Origin: Comamonas sp. BIGb0152
GTDB lineage: Bacteria; Pseudomonadota; Gammaproteobacteria; Burkholderiales; Burkholderiaceae_C
DNA length: 64,000 bases
Assembly (NCBI RefSeq): GCF_024809975.1
Contig: NZ_JANUDY010000006.1
Location: 248,001 to 312,000 of the forward strand
Reading direction: 5' to 3'
The translations under genes and the position numbers were made by a program. Each line of letters starts with the position of its first letter. Position 1 is the first letter of the stretch. Under the pieces are notes generated by a model. The model searched no databases. It saw only the letters and a program-made list of their open reading frames with translations, and was not told where the DNA came from. This document shows, one piece after another, positions 7,008 to 17,600 of this stretch.

Positions 7008-8768
7008 TTAGCGCTCGTCTGAATAGCCCTTGGGCCAGCCGTTTGGCCGCTCACAACACGCTTCCCAATTCTTGCCCCGCGCCGTGTGGCCAATGCCGGG
7101 GTTAAAGCGGTTGCTGGGATCCAGCTGGCGGTAAAAATCGGCCAGCGCAGGTTTGGCCACATACAGATGGCCCACATTGTGTTCCGCCGGGTACTCGGCG
7201 CGGCGCGCATCCAGCAGCCCCCACATGCGGTGCTCCATGGCCAGCGGATCAACGCCCTTTTTCACGATGTAATCCTGGTGGAAGACATGGCAGAAGAAGT
7301 GGCCGTAGTAGAGCTTGTGCACCATGTCGGCCTCGACCTCGGCGGGCAACTGCTCCACCCAGTTACGGTCATTGCGGCGCAGGGCCACGTCGAGCGCGAC
7401 GATGTCTTCGACCTGGGCGCGGTGCACTTCGCGGTAGCGGATGGCGGCGCCGGCAATCGCAAAGCGGTGCAAAAAGGCCTTGCGGCCTTCGTCGGCATCG
7501 CATTCAAACCAGCCGCCCGTCGTGCTGCCGCTGAAATGCGTGGTCAAAAACGCGCGCGTGGCGTCTGCCGTGTCGTTGGATACGCGCAGCAGCAGGTGGT
7601 GCTCATAGCGCTCGCGCCACTGGCGCATGCGGGCGGGCAGGTGGCTGGGCAACAAGTGGGTGACAGCCTGGATGATGCGGTCGCTGACGCCGCGCAGGCC
7701 CAGGCGCTCAAAAAAACCATCGACCCGGCTCTTGAGCGCAAAGGCCGCCGGCACGCGGGCGGTGCCAAAGCGGTCGATCAGCAGGAAGGTGTCTTTGCCG
7801 TATTGCTCGCCAATGTCATAAGCCGTGCGGTGGATGTACTCGCCGGCAATGGGCAGCTTGGGCAAGGCGGTGAGCAAGTGGCGGCGCACGGCGGTCAAAT
7901 CATCGGGCGCATTGCTGCCGATGTAGAAGACGGTGCTGGGCTCTTTGGGAAAGGTATCGAGCCGTACCGCAAACAGACAGAGCTTGCCGGCCGAGCCCGA
8001 GGCCTCGAACAGGCGCGAGGGATCGGCGTTAAAGCGCGCGGGCGAGTCCTCGTCCACATCGCGCACGGCTGCGGCGTAGCGCGGGTCGGAGGCGGCGCGC
8101 TGCGCATCATGGGCAATGTCGGCCTCGCGGTAGTCGCCGTTTTGCAGGCGGGTGAGGATCTCTTGGGGCGTGGCACCCAGCGCAATGCCCAGGTGGTTGA
8201 CCAGTGCCAGCGTTCCATCGGCACGCACCTGGGCGTAGAGCGCCAGCTCGGTATAGGCCGGGCCGCGCCGCACCAGCGAGCCGCCGGAGTTGTTGCAAAT
8301 GCCGCCCAGCACCGATGCGCCGATGCAGGACGAGCCAATCACCGAATGCGGCTCGCGCCCGAGTGGGGCCAGCGCCTGCTCCAGTTTGTCCAAGGTGGCC
8401 CCTGGCAGGCAGACGACCTGGGCGCCATCGCCGATCACCTGCACGCCGGTGATGCGCAAGGTGTTGATCAGCACAATCTCGCGGTCATAGCCGCTGCCGT
8501 CGGGCGTTGACCCGCCCGTGAGCCCCGTGTTGGCCGCCTGCATGATGACAATGCGGTCCGCCGCCACGGCGGCCTCCACGACTTGCCACTGCTCCCACAA
8601 AGTCGCCGGGCGCACGACGGCCAGCACCGGGCCTTCGCCCGTGCGGTGGCCTTTGCGAAAGCGGCGCGTAGCCTGGTCGCCGGTCAGCACATGGGCGGGG
8701 CCGACGGCGGCACGCAGCTGGGCAAGCAGGGTATCGCGCGAGACGGGGGTCGTGGTGGCAGCGGTCAT
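7008..8768 (-). CDS. dld: D-lactate dehydrogenase, quinone-dependent
   Basis: This 586-residue FAD enzyme oxidises D-lactate to pyruvate and passes electrons to the quinone pool at the inner membrane. The N-terminal FAD-binding domain (about residues 40-280) includes the QAANTGLTGGSTP motif and VIGSSCIGASVLGGICNNSGG. The C-terminal half matches the membrane-associated domain of Dld (CHVFHQDYIVKKG, PAEHNVGHLY, PSNRFNPGIGHTARGKNW). The length is close to that of E. coli Dld (571). It is the last gene of the lldP-lldR-lldD-dld series, 30 bases after lldD, so both lactate isomers are handled by one operon. The ribosome site before the ATG is weak. Confidence 0.95.
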   Translation of the reverse strand: MTAATTTPVSRDTLLAQLRAAVGPAHVLTGDQATRRFRKGHRTGEGPVLAVVRPATLWEQWQVVEAAVAADRIVIMQAANTGLTGGSTPDGSGYDREIVLINTLRITGVQVIGDGAQVVCLPGATLDKLEQALAPLGREPHSVIGSSCIGASVLGGICNNSGGSLVRRGPAYTELALYAQVRADGTLALVNHLGIALGATPQEILTRLQNGDYREADIAHDAQRAASDPRYAAAVRDVDEDSPARFNADPSRLFEASGSAGKLCLFAVRLDTFPKEPSTVFYIGSNAPDDLTAVRRHLLTALPKLPIAGEYIHRTAYDIGEQYGKDTFLLIDRFGTARVPAAFALKSRVDGFFERLGLRGVSDRIIQAVTHLLPSHLPARMRQWRERYEHHLLLRVSNDTADATRAFLTTHFSGSTTGGWFECDADEGRKAFLHRFAIAGAAIRYREVHRAQVEDIVALDVALRRNDRNWVEQLPAEVEADMVHKLYYGHFFCHVFHQDYIVKKGVDPLAMEHRMWGLLDARRAEYPAEHNVGHLYVAKPALADFYRQLDPSNRFNPGIGHTARGKNWEACCERPNGWPKGYSDER

Positions 8769-8798
8769 GGCATGTCTGGGTGAATGGCTGGACGGTGT

Positions 8799-9935
8799 TT
8801 AGGGGCGCACCAGCAGATCGCCATTGATGTCGGCCACCTTGGCCACGCTGGTCAGGGTCATGGCCACGCGCATTTCCTTTTCCATCAGCTCCAGCAGGTG
8901 CTTGACGCCGGCCTGGCCCGAGGTAGCCAGCGCATAGATAAAGGCGCGGCCCAGCAAAGCGGCATCGGCACCCAGCGCGATGGCGCGCACGATATCGAGG
9001 CCGTTGCGGATGCCCGAATCCGCCAGGATCTTGATCTGCCCCTTGACCGCATCGGCAATGGCCGGCAGCGCCCGGGCCGAAGACAGCACACCATCCAACT
9101 GGCGGCCCCCGTGGTTGCTGACCACAATGCCATCGGCGCCAAAGCGCACGGCATCCTTGGCGTCTTCCGGGTCCAGGATGCCTTTGATGACCATGGGGCC
9201 CTTCCAGAAGTCGCGGATCCATTCCAGATCTTTCCAGGAAATGGACGGGTCAAAATTGCTGCCCAACCAGCCGATGTAGTCGGCCAGGCCCGTGGGGCTG
9301 CCCCGGTAGGCGGAGATATTGCCCAGGTCATGCGGGCGGCCGTTCAGCCCCACATCCCAGGACCAGGCCGGGTGGGTGACCGATTGCCAGTAGCGGCGCA
9401 GCGCGGCGTTGGGGCCGCTCATGCCCGAATGCGCATCGCGGTAGCGCGCGCCGGGCACGGGCATATCGACCGTGAACACCAAGGTAGAGCAGCCAGCGGC
9501 CTGCGCGCGCTCGAGCGCATTCTTCATAAAGCCCCGGTCCTTGAGCACATAGAGCTGGAACCACATGGGCCGGCCCAATCCGGGCGCCACCTCTTCAATT
9601 GGGCAGACCGAGACGGTGGACAGGGTGAACGGTATGCCATGGGCGGCGGCGGCGCGCGAGGCCTGCACCTCCCCCCGGCGGGCAAACATGCCCAGCAGGC
9701 CGACGGGGGCCAGGATAGCGGGGATGGAGAGCTTTTCGCCAAACAGCTCGATGCTGGTGTCGAGCTGGCTCATGTCCTTGAGCACGCGCTGGCGCAGGGC
9801 CACATCGGCGTAATCGGCGACATTGCGCTTGAGCGTTTGCTCGGCATAGGCGCCGCCGTCGATGTAGTGGAACAAGAAAGGCGGCAGGCGCTTTTGCGCG
9901 GCGGCGCGGTAGTCGGAGGCGGAAGAGATGATCAT
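8799..9935 (-). CDS. lldD: L-lactate dehydrogenase (FMN, cytochrome/quinone-linked)
   Basis: The 378-residue protein is a member of the FMN-dependent alpha-hydroxy-acid dehydrogenase family and oxidises L-lactate to pyruvate with electrons entering the respiratory chain. The hallmark [10 protein letters not shown] lies at residues 273-282 with catalytic His275 and Arg278, the same His position as in E. coli LldD. The FMN-phosphate loop [25 protein letters not shown] follows. Length and start fit the family ([10 protein letters not shown]). It lies between lldR and dld on the same strand and is expected to be controlled by LldR. Confidence 0.96.
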   Translation of the reverse strand: MIISSASDYRAAAQKRLPPFLFHYIDGGAYAEQTLKRNVADYADVALRQRVLKDMSQLDTSIELFGEKLSIPAILAPVGLLGMFARRGEVQASRAAAAHGIPFTLSTVSVCPIEEVAPGLGRPMWFQLYVLKDRGFMKNALERAQAAGCSTLVFTVDMPVPGARYRDAHSGMSGPNAALRRYWQSVTHPAWSWDVGLNGRPHDLGNISAYRGSPTGLADYIGWLGSNFDPSISWKDLEWIRDFWKGPMVIKGILDPEDAKDAVRFGADGIVVSNHGGRQLDGVLSSARALPAIADAVKGQIKILADSGIRNGLDIVRAIALGADAALLGRAFIYALATSGQAGVKHLLELMEKEMRVAMTLTSVAKVADINGDLLVRP

Positions 9936-10004
9936 GGTGGCGCTCTCAGGGCTGGGGTGTTGGTCTCGGCTGCTGTCTCGGGATGTTGTCTGGCGCAGCG
10001 CAGA

Positions 10005-10781
10005 TCAGGGTGCACCCGGCGGGTTGGGCATCAGCTCGGCGGGCAGGCGCATGGAGCGCTCGCGGCGCGCGCGCTCTTCGTCCATCTGCTGGATGGTGTG
10101 GCGCACATGCTCCAGGTGCTCGCCAATGCAGGCGCGGGCGCGCTGCGGGTCGCCCTCCAAAATCGCCTGCATCAGGCTTTGGTGCTGCACGGTGAGCTGC
10201 TGCAGGGTAACGGGGGCGCTCAGGCGAAACATGTCGTGGCGGTTGCGCTCCACGGTAGACAGCACCACGGTGAACAGGCTTTGCATGACCTGCACCAGCA
10301 CCAGGTTGTGTGAGGCCTCGGCAATCGCCAGGTGAAACTGGGCATCGGCGCGCGCAGCCAGCTCGGCATGGCCGCTTTGCTGGTGGTCGATCATCACCTC
10401 AAAGCAGCGCTGGATATGGGCCTTGTCTTGTGCAGTGGCGCGCTGCGCAGCCAGCCAGGCGGTGCTGCTCTCGAGTGCATGGCGGGTTTCCAGCACGTCG
10501 TAGCGGTAGTTGGGGTCCGATTCAATCAACCCGGCCAGCGGCCCCATCGCCTCTTGCAGCCAATCGGCCGATGGTACCGTTTGCACATAGGTGCCATCGC
10601 CGCGCCGGGCCGACAGCACCCCCTGGCTGATGAGCTTTTGCAGCGCCTCGCGCACCGACGTGCGCGACACCCCCAAATCCAGCGCCAGTTGCCGCTCTGC
10701 CGGCAGCCGCTGGCCCGGCTGCAGCCCACGGGCCTGCACCAGGGCAAGCAGTTTTTCGACAACATGGTCAGCGAGGCGCAT
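10005..10781 (-). CDS. lldR: GntR/FadR-family lactate regulator
   Basis: This 258-residue transcription factor has an N-terminal GntR winged helix-turn-helix (about residues 5-70; LPAERQLALDLGVSRTSVREALQ) and a C-terminal all-helical FCD effector domain (about 85-235). In E. coli, LldR binds two operators flanking the lldPRD promoter and is released by L-lactate. The gene order lldP-lldR-lldD is the same here, and two FadR-type palindromes lie upstream of lldP. The start is an ATG at 10781 without a strong ribosome site; lldP ends 68 bases upstream. Confidence 0.93.
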   Translation of the reverse strand: MRLADHVVEKLLALVQARGLQPGQRLPAERQLALDLGVSRTSVREALQKLISQGVLSARRGDGTYVQTVPSADWLQEAMGPLAGLIESDPNYRYDVLETRHALESSTAWLAAQRATAQDKAHIQRCFEVMIDHQQSGHAELAARADAQFHLAIAEASHNLVLVQVMQSLFTVVLSTVERNRHDMFRLSAPVTLQQLTVQHQSLMQAILEGDPQRARACIGEHLEHVRHTIQQMDEERARRERSMRLPAELMPNPPGAP

Positions 10782-10849
10782 GGGGGGGAGCTTTCAGGTG
10801 TTGTGTGTTCTCGTCGCGGGCGCCATCAGGGGCGATGGCGCAGCGACTC

Positions 10850-12532
10850 TCAATGACCCGGAATCATCCATGGAAACACATAGGCTTGCAGCGTAGTCAT
10901 CAAACCGATGATGACCGCAAAGATCAGGCTGTGCTTGACCGTGAAGCGGAACAGGTCTGATTCCCGGCCAGACAGGCCGACGGCAGCGCAGGCAATCGCT
11001 ATGGACTGGGGCGAGATCATCTTGCCCGTGACACCACCGGTGGTGTTGGCCGCAACGGTCAACACCTGGGGCAGGCCCAGCTGCTGCGCGGTAGTGGCCT
11101 GCAGCGCGGCAAACAGCGCATTGGCCGAGGTGTCCGAGCCCGTGAGGAACACCCCAATCCAACCCAGGAAGGGCGAGAAAAAGGTGAAGGCCTTGCCGGT
11201 ATGGGCCAGCGCCAGGGCCAGGGTGGCCGACAGGCCCGAGTAGTTGGCGACAAAGGCAAAGGCCAGCACCATGCCGATGGAGTAAATCGGCACGGCCAGT
11301 TCCCTGAAGGTTTCCCCCAAGGTAGCCACTGCTTTGGCAGGCGACAGGCGCGTGAAGGCGATGGTGATCAGCGCTGCAATCAAGATGGCGGTGCCGGTGG
11401 CCAGCAGCCAGTTGAAGGTATAGACAGCACCATAAGGGGCCGCAGCAGTCACCACGGGCGGGGTCTTCTCGACCAGGTTGTGCAAAAACGGCACCGGGAT
11501 ATTGATGACGGTCGCAGCCAACGGGCCACCCGCCGCAAACAGCGCCTTGAAGGGCTTGATGCTCCAGACCGTGACCATGGCGGTCAGGATGATGAACGGC
11601 GACCAGGCCTTGATGACCGCAGCGGCGGTGAGCGGCGCGCCCGAGCTGACGGGTGCGACGGGCACGGCTGGAGTGCCTTGCTCGCCGGCCTCAAGCGTGA
11701 AGCGGAAGATGCGCTTGGGCTGCCAGACCTTGAGGAACAGGGTCAGCGCAATCAAGGACACGATGGCCGAGGTGATATCGGGCAGCTCCGGGCCGATGTA
11801 GTTGGCGGTGAGGAACTGCACGATCGCAAACGAGCCGCCACCGACCAGCACCGCAGGCCAGGTCTCCTTCACACCCCGCCAGCCATCCATGATGGCCATC
11901 AGCCAGAACAGCACCAGCACGGTCATGAAGGGCAGCTGGCGACCCGCCATCTGGCCAATCGCAAACGCATCCACGCCCGACACCTGGCCGGCCACGATGA
12001 TCGGAATACCCATGGCACCAAAGGCGACCGGCGCGGTATTGGCGATCAGGCACAGCCCTGCGGCATACAGCGGCTTAAAGCCCAGGCCGACCAGCAAGGC
12101 CGCCGTAATCGCTACCGGTGCACCAAAGCCTGCCGCGCCTTCCAAAAACGCGCCAAAGCAAAAGCCCACCAGGATGAGCTGCAGGCGCTGATCTGGCGTG
12201 ACCGACAGGATCGACGAGCGGATCACATCGAACTGCCCCGTCTTGACGGAGATCTTGTACAGAAACACGGCGGCCACAATGATCCAGGCAATCGGCCACA
12301 AACCATAGAAGAAGCCATAGACGGCCGAAGCCAGCGCTGCGCTGACGGGCATGCGGTAGAACAGCAAGGCCACCGCCAGGGCCAGCACCACCGTGACGGT
12401 CCCCGCCTGGTAGCCCTTGAGCCGCAGCTTGGTGAGTGCCAAAAAGAAGAAAACGATGGGGATCAGTGCCACCAGGGCGGAGACCCAGATGTTGCCCGCC
12501 GGGTCGTAGTTTTGCTGCCAGAGAGTTTGCAT
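10850..12532 (-). CDS. lldP: L-lactate permease
   Basis: The protein is a 560-residue multi-spanning lactate:proton symporter of the LctP family in the inner membrane. The N-terminus [23 protein letters not shown] is nearly the same as that of E. coli LldP (551 residues), which fixes the start at 12532. The open frame extends 23 codons further to 12601 without family similarity or a ribosome site. The family motif [16 protein letters not shown] (around residues 136-151) is present. It is the first gene of the lactate operon. Two LldR-type operators lie 160-300 bases upstream. Confidence 0.95.
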   Translation of the reverse strand: MQTLWQQNYDPAGNIWVSALVALIPIVFFFLALTKLRLKGYQAGTVTVVLALAVALLFYRMPVSAALASAVYGFFYGLWPIAWIIVAAVFLYKISVKTGQFDVIRSSILSVTPDQRLQLILVGFCFGAFLEGAAGFGAPVAITAALLVGLGFKPLYAAGLCLIANTAPVAFGAMGIPIIVAGQVSGVDAFAIGQMAGRQLPFMTVLVLFWLMAIMDGWRGVKETWPAVLVGGGSFAIVQFLTANYIGPELPDITSAIVSLIALTLFLKVWQPKRIFRFTLEAGEQGTPAVPVAPVSSGAPLTAAAVIKAWSPFIILTAMVTVWSIKPFKALFAAGGPLAATVINIPVPFLHNLVEKTPPVVTAAAPYGAVYTFNWLLATGTAILIAALITIAFTRLSPAKAVATLGETFRELAVPIYSIGMVLAFAFVANYSGLSATLALALAHTGKAFTFFSPFLGWIGVFLTGSDTSANALFAALQATTAQQLGLPQVLTVAANTTGGVTGKMISPQSIAIACAAVGLSGRESDLFRFTVKHSLIFAVIIGLMTTLQAYVFPWMIPGH

Positions 12533-12692
12533 GGCGATGTCTCGAAGTGATTGGACGGGCGCTTGAGGCGCCTTGATCTTGGGCTGTTCACCGGGAGGCA
12601 TTGCGTAACCGGGCTGCTTGGGGCTGCCCTGTTCTGCGCCCTGCTGGGTGAATGGCTTGTTGGCTGTGCCGTTGGTTGGACCTTTGGTCTAA

Positions 12693-12707
12693 ATTGGTAT
12701 TACCAAT
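12693..12707. promoter_or_regulatory. LldR-type operator 1 (proximal)
   Basis: ATTGGTATTACCAAT is a perfect 7-1-7 palindrome matching the FadR/GntR operator pattern T-GGT-N3-ACC-A and the known E. coli lld operators (AATTGGNNNNACCAATT type). Its centre is 168 bases before the lldP start. Confidence 0.8.
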
Positions 12708-12815
12708 AAAGCGCTGAATCGCCAACCTGCGACAAAGTTGGGCGATTATTGGGGAATTAGCAGATTTTATTGCCAGGGTAAACCCGTAATTTGACAATGT
12801 AGCGCACTATTTTCT

Positions 12816-12834
12816 ATATTGGTAATACCAATAT
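12816..12834. promoter_or_regulatory. LldR-type operator 2 (distal)
   Basis: ATATTGGTAATACCAATAT is a perfect 9-1-9 palindrome with the same GGT-N3-ACC core as operator 1. The two centres are 125 bp apart, close to twelve helical turns, so both lie on the same DNA face, as needed for a repression loop around the lldP promoter. The lld promoter is probably between them. Confidence 0.8.
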
Positions 12835-13330
12835 GGACCAATCGAAAAGCAAATGGCTTCGCATGGAACACGTCAGGGTTCCCTCCGGCATGGCCGGCCC
12901 ATGCGCATGCCAAGAGGCCGCGGATGGACTGGATCGTCCTGCGATTTTCAGGTTGACTGGATGTGGATGGGGCTGGCGTCGCTGGCAGCAAGAACTTGTC
13001 TTGGTTGCTGGCGCATGGCTTGTTCAGAGGAAAGCAGGCCTAGGGAACGGTAGGCATGCTGGCCTGCTGCTTTCCACCTGGTATGCCGCATCGAAGAAGC
13101 GTTGCGCTCCTCAGGTTTTCAACGTGGGGCTTATCAGCCCAAATGCACAAGGTGAGGCCAAAGCCTCACCCTTGGTTTAGACGCGGATACAGGCGATCCG
13201 CTGGTCGTTTGGGTGAGAGATCAGTAGACGATCCTATGATCGTCCGGGATGCAACATATAAACAAGTACAAAATTAAGCTAAAAGCGCTGCGCTACTTGC
13301 CACGAAACCAGATTGCACATGCCGCCCCGG
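12835..13330. other. Intergenic region between lactate operon and RHS locus
   Basis: No gene is called. Short plus-strand open frames have no ribosome site or domain features. Besides the terminator-like hairpin at 13148-13174, there are hairpins GGGCT-TATC-AGCCC at 13127-13140 and GACGATC-CTAT-GATCGTC at 13227-13244. The second may end transcripts of the gene at 13331-14005, although no T-run follows it. Confidence 0.5.
13148..13174 (-). terminator. Possible terminator after the RHS/immunity genes
   Basis: GGTGAGGC and GCCTCACC (8 bp, loop of four) form a strong hairpin. On the minus strand it is followed by TTGTGCATTTG, a poor T-tract. It lies where a barrier is needed between the RHS locus and the lldP promoter. 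Confidence 0.4.
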
Positions 13331-14005
13331 TCAGTCTTCGATCAGCAGTCTGGATAATCCAGTCGTGTCATCTGCATGGCCCAGCCATGGCTTCACATTC
13401 TGATCCGGATACAGAGATAGGTCAGTCAAATAAAACCAAACAACCATTTCTGCAAAAGATGGGAATCTTAGAGAAATAGGCATATTGACATCCATGTATG
13501 TCGCCTCCCATTCCCCATCAGAAGACCGCACAGCAGGGTTGAGCAGTAAGTAGTTTTTAAAAACTACGTCGTTCTTTTGCGCAATCACATACGCCCCAGC
13601 CATCACCGGGGCGGATGTTAAATCATCCTGCTCTCTGGAATAATTTTTATAATTCGCATCAGCCACTAACATAGGCACATTCTCACGTACAAAGCACTTG
13701 GCAGATTCATAGTAATCCTCATCATAGAACACCAATGTATTGATGGCATGGGGTTTTAAAAATTCAAAAAAATTATCAAAATCCTCTACTTCACCAAAAA
13801 CTCTAAAAATATTAGGCCAACCCAATACCTCCATAGCTGCATAAAAATGCAAATAGCTAGAGGTCGCATCAATAGGGAATTGGTCAATGATTTTTTTAAA
13901 ATCAGCATCTATCACTTCTGGCGTATTTCTGCCTTTTACCTTCATCCATTCCGAAATAAACTTTACCCAGCTTTCAGGTGTGCCAATGTATTTTGATCCA
14001 GACAT
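13331..14005 (-). CDS. Hypothetical protein, probable immunity partner of the RHS toxin
   Basis: I do not recognise the family. The 224-residue acidic protein has no signal peptide or membrane segment and is rich in aromatic residues (WVKFISEWMKVKG, FYDEDYYESAKCF, MVVWFYLTDLSLYPD), consistent with a compact cytosolic protein. It starts 14 bases after the stop of the giant RHS gene, on the same strand. Its DNA is clearly AT-richer than the core genome, like the toxin tip just upstream, so both parts seem to have been exchanged together. Small acidic AT-rich genes directly after an RHS C-terminus usually encode the cognate immunity protein; this role is inferred from position and composition only. 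Confidence 0.6.
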   Translation of the reverse strand: MSGSKYIGTPESWVKFISEWMKVKGRNTPEVIDADFKKIIDQFPIDATSSYLHFYAAMEVLGWPNIFRVFGEVEDFDNFFEFLKPHAINTLVFYDEDYYESAKCFVRENVPMLVADANYKNYSREQDDLTSAPVMAGAYVIAQKNDVVFKNYLLLNPAVRSSDGEWEATYMDVNMPISLRFPSFAEMVVWFYLTDLSLYPDQNVKPWLGHADDTTGLSRLLIED

Positions 14006-14019
14006 AACTACTTCCTTTA

Positions 14020-14691
14020 TTATTTCAAGGGACGTGGAACTCTATCTTTAATATAGTAGGACGGCAAAAGGGTGTTTCCAATGCTGAAGTAAGGTTTTCC
14101 TGCCGTTACCTTTGCATTTGAGTAAAAGCTACTCATCAGCCCTCCCTGCCTTGAAGACTCCCACCCAGGCAACAACTGAAGAGAAACCGTATCGTTGTTA
14201 TAGTTTGCCAGTCCACCATTCATGGTTGAGAAGAATGGATACTCATCACAAGTCAATTTATCCCCTACTTTTCCTAGCATACATGGATGCATTTTTTTGT
14301 ACCATGTGCGCCCACCCGATCCCTGACCACGCACCAACACAGATGATGTAACACCTACACCCGACGATGTATTTCCAAAGCCATATTGGGAAGCAGCTAT
14401 GTGCATAGAATGCATTGGCAATTCCATACCTGTGGATAACACAGGGATTTTGTTGCCGACCAAACAGTTTTTCTTCGTAAATGAACACTGCGTCGCTAGT
14501 GCTTGTATGAACCCATTCAAACCCGGGTTGCCTGAGGGCATCAGCGTTCCGCCCTTGATGACGGATGAAATCATACCCTCCACGATTTTCCCAGCCAGCC
14601 GATCCACGATCATTTCATGAACGGCAAATCGGGCAATCGACGAGACCGAGATATTCATCCCCGCGCTCATCATCCCACCCAAACCAAAGTT
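14020..14691 (-). other. RHS C-terminal toxin module, NucA/NucB DNase-like
   Basis: This is the part of the giant gene after the DPSG motif (residues 3337-3559). It contains CDEYPFFST, then ANYNNDTVSLQLLPGW and RQGGLMSSFYSN...GKPYFSI, in the order of conserved blocks I recall for the NucA/NucB nuclease family (DEYPF, then N/R-x-GG-L-x-x-FY, then D/G-x-x-F-V/I). Base composition changes at about 14690. The nuclease role is inferred from this motif resemblance. Confidence 0.6.
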
Positions 14692-17600
14692 CCCGCTCGG
14701 ATCCACCATATTGACCGGATCCGCATTGCCATACAGGTACTTGTTCAAAGTCAGCGGAATGCGATTCGCACCCGGATGCTCATCCATCGAGATAAAGCGA
14801 CCGATCTGCGGATCGTAATCACGCGCACGGAGGTGCAGCAGCCCTGTCTGGCTGTCCGCATATTCACCGGTGTAGCGGTGGCTGGTGGCCGAGGCATCGG
14901 CCGCATTGGCAGGCATGCCTTCGGCGGCGCCCAGCGCAATGCCGAATGCGTCGTAGCTGAAGACATGGCTGGCGGCAGCCGTTTGGGCCACACGCACGCT
15001 GCCCAGGCCATCGCTGAACAGCTGTGTTTGCGCGCCGGCTGAGGTGCTGGCGATCAACTCGCCCAGGCCATCGGGGGTGTGCACATGCACGGTATCGACC
15101 CAGGCGCCGCTGTTGACCTTGGTGCTCTCGACCAGGATCTCGCTGTAGTCGCGCTGGTGGTCCACCTTGTAATGGGTCTCCGTGGTGGTGGCACCCTCTT
15201 TGACCAAGCGCTTAATGCGGCGGCCACTGCTGTCATAGCCATACTCGACGGTTTTGGTACCGGTGCTGACCTTGGCCAGGCGGTTGTCCACTGTCCAGGC
15301 ATAGGTGGTGGTCTCCGCAGGTGATGCCTTTTGGACCAGGTTGCCGCGCTCGTCCCACTGGTAGCTGGTGGTGCCGTTCAGGCTGTCCACGCTTTGGGTG
15401 AGCCGGTCATGGCTGTCGTACTGGTAGCTGGTGACCTGGCCGTTATGGCTGACGGTACGCCGGCTGCGGTTGCCGACCGGGTCGTAGGCGTAGTCGATGG
15501 TCGAGCCAAACACCGCAGGCGCGGTTTGTGCCACCTGCTCTTGCAGCAGCTTGCCGGCGGCATCGTACTGGTAGTGCACCGTGCGCTCTACCGTGGCTGC
15601 GGGGCTGCCCACCTCCAGCATGCGTTCGGCCACCTGGGTGCGCTGGCCTGCGGCATTGAGCGTGTAGACAAAGCTGGCGATGTCGGCACCATCGGCCTTT
15701 TTATGCAGCACGGCGGTCAGCTGGTTGGCGGCGTTGTACTGGTAGTCGCTGGTGCTGCCGTCGGCCCGCGTCACCTGCACCCGGTTGCCGGCGTTGTCGT
15801 AGGCAAAACGGGTGGTGCTGCCGTCGGGGTGGGTCAGGGTGTCCAGCTGGTTGAGCGTGTTGTAGCTGGCCTTGATGGCCTGGCCCGAGGTGCTGACCTG
15901 GGTGCGGTTGCTGTTGGCATCCCAGGCGTAGTCCACGGTGGCGTTAAAGCTGGTGCCCAGACTGCTGTGGGCCCAGGCCTCGCGGGTGGTGCGGCCATTG
16001 CCATCCAGGGTCAGGTTCAGGCTGCCATAGGCGGTGTCGGTCTGGCTGTTCATGCGGCCAACGCTGTCATAGCCTTGGGTCAGGCTGCGGCCATCGCTGC
16101 GCGTGACTTTGCTGAGCTTGCCGCCCACGTCATAGCTGTAGATGGTCTGGCTGCCGTCAAAGTCGGTACGGCTCACCAGACGGCCTTCGCTGTCGTAGAC
16201 CAGGCCTTCGCTCTTGCCGCCCGGCAAGGTGCGTGCCACGCGCCGGCCAGCGCTGTCGTAGCCATAGCGGGTGGTGTGGCTGTTGGCGTCGGTCTGGGTC
16301 AGCAGCTGGTTGCTGCCGTTCCAGCTGTAGCCAGTCACTTTGCCCAGCGGGTCGGTCACGGTCTTGAGGGCGCCCAGCGGGTCGTGGCCAAACTGGTAGG
16401 TATGGCCCAGCGGGTTGGTCTCGCTCAGCAGCACGCCATTGGCGTCATAAGCGAACTGCGTCACCGCGCCATTGGCCAAGGTGGTGCTGCTGCGCTTTTG
16501 GGTGTTGTTGTAGACGTGAACCGTCGCCTGGCCCAAGCCATCGGTGGACTTGACGAGGTTGCCCGCCAGGTCGTACTCGCGCGTCACCGCAATACCTGCG
16601 GCATTGGTCTGCTTGGTTTCCCGGCCTGCCAGGTCGTATTCAAACGCCGTGCTGTTGCCGCGCGCATCCTTGCTGGAGGTGAGCTGGCCCGCTGCGTCAT
16701 ACACACTCTCTACGACAAAGCCCATCGGATCGGTGAGCTTGGTGGCACGGTCCAGTGCATCGTAGGTTGTGCGCGTGCACAGGCTGCCGCTGCAGCTCTG
16801 GGTTTCGTTGCCGTTGTTGTCATAGACCCAGCTCTCCACTCTGCCATCGGGGTAGGTGGTCTTGGCCTTTTCACCGCGCAGGCTGTACTCATGCGCCGTC
16901 TTGCGGCCCTGGCTGTCGGTCTCTTGCAGCAGCTGGCCCGCCGCATCGTAGAGGTAGCTGGTGGTGTCGCCCACCGCATTGGTGCGGCTGGTGACATTGC
17001 CTTTGGCGTCGTAGCTGGTCTTGTCCACCACGGTGGTGGCGGGCTGGCCCGGCTGGGTGACGATGGCGCGCGTGGTGGATGCAACATTGCCTGCGCTGTC
17101 ATACGCATAGGTGGTGACGGTGCCGTCCGGTGCCGTCTCGCTCTGCTTGAGCGTGGTGCCATTGATCTTGGCATAGGTGTAGCGGGTGGCATTGCCGGCC
17201 TTGTCGGTCATGCTGCTCAAGCTGCCTGTGGGGCTGTAGCCCATGCCAAAGGCCTTGCCAGCGGCATCGGTGATGGCGGTCAGATCACCGCTGGCGTTGT
17301 AGCCATTGGTGGTGATGTTGCCAGCGGCATCGGTGATGGTGCTGACATTGCCTTGTGCGTTGAAAGCCGTCTTGGTCACGCGCCCAGCGGGGTCGGTTTC
17401 GCTGGTGACATTGCCGAAAGCGTCGTAACTGCGCGTGGTCTTGCGGCCCAGCGCATCGATCACCTCGATCTCGTTGTCATTGGCGTCATAGGCGTACTGG
17501 GTGGTGCCACCTGCGGCATCCACCACGCGGGTGACATTGCCCCGGTCATCAAAGTCGTACACGGTGGTGTTGCCGTTGCGGTCCTTGATGGTCTGCTTTT

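Noticed and set aside
7086..8510. Plus-strand open frame of 474 codons over dld
   Set aside because: Codon-register shadow of dld; no recognisable protein features.
8784..10313. Plus-strand open frame over lldD and lldR
   Set aside because: Shadow of two well-supported genes on the minus strand; His/Gln/Gly-rich translation without family motifs.
11201..12550. Plus-strand open frame of 449 codons over lldP
   Set aside because: Shadow of lldP; extremely charged Arg/Asp/Gly-rich translation that does not resemble a folded protein.
12833..13180. Plus-strand frame of 115 codons starting within LldR operator 2
   Set aside because: It begins inside the operator, lacks a ribosome site and has an unstructured composition.
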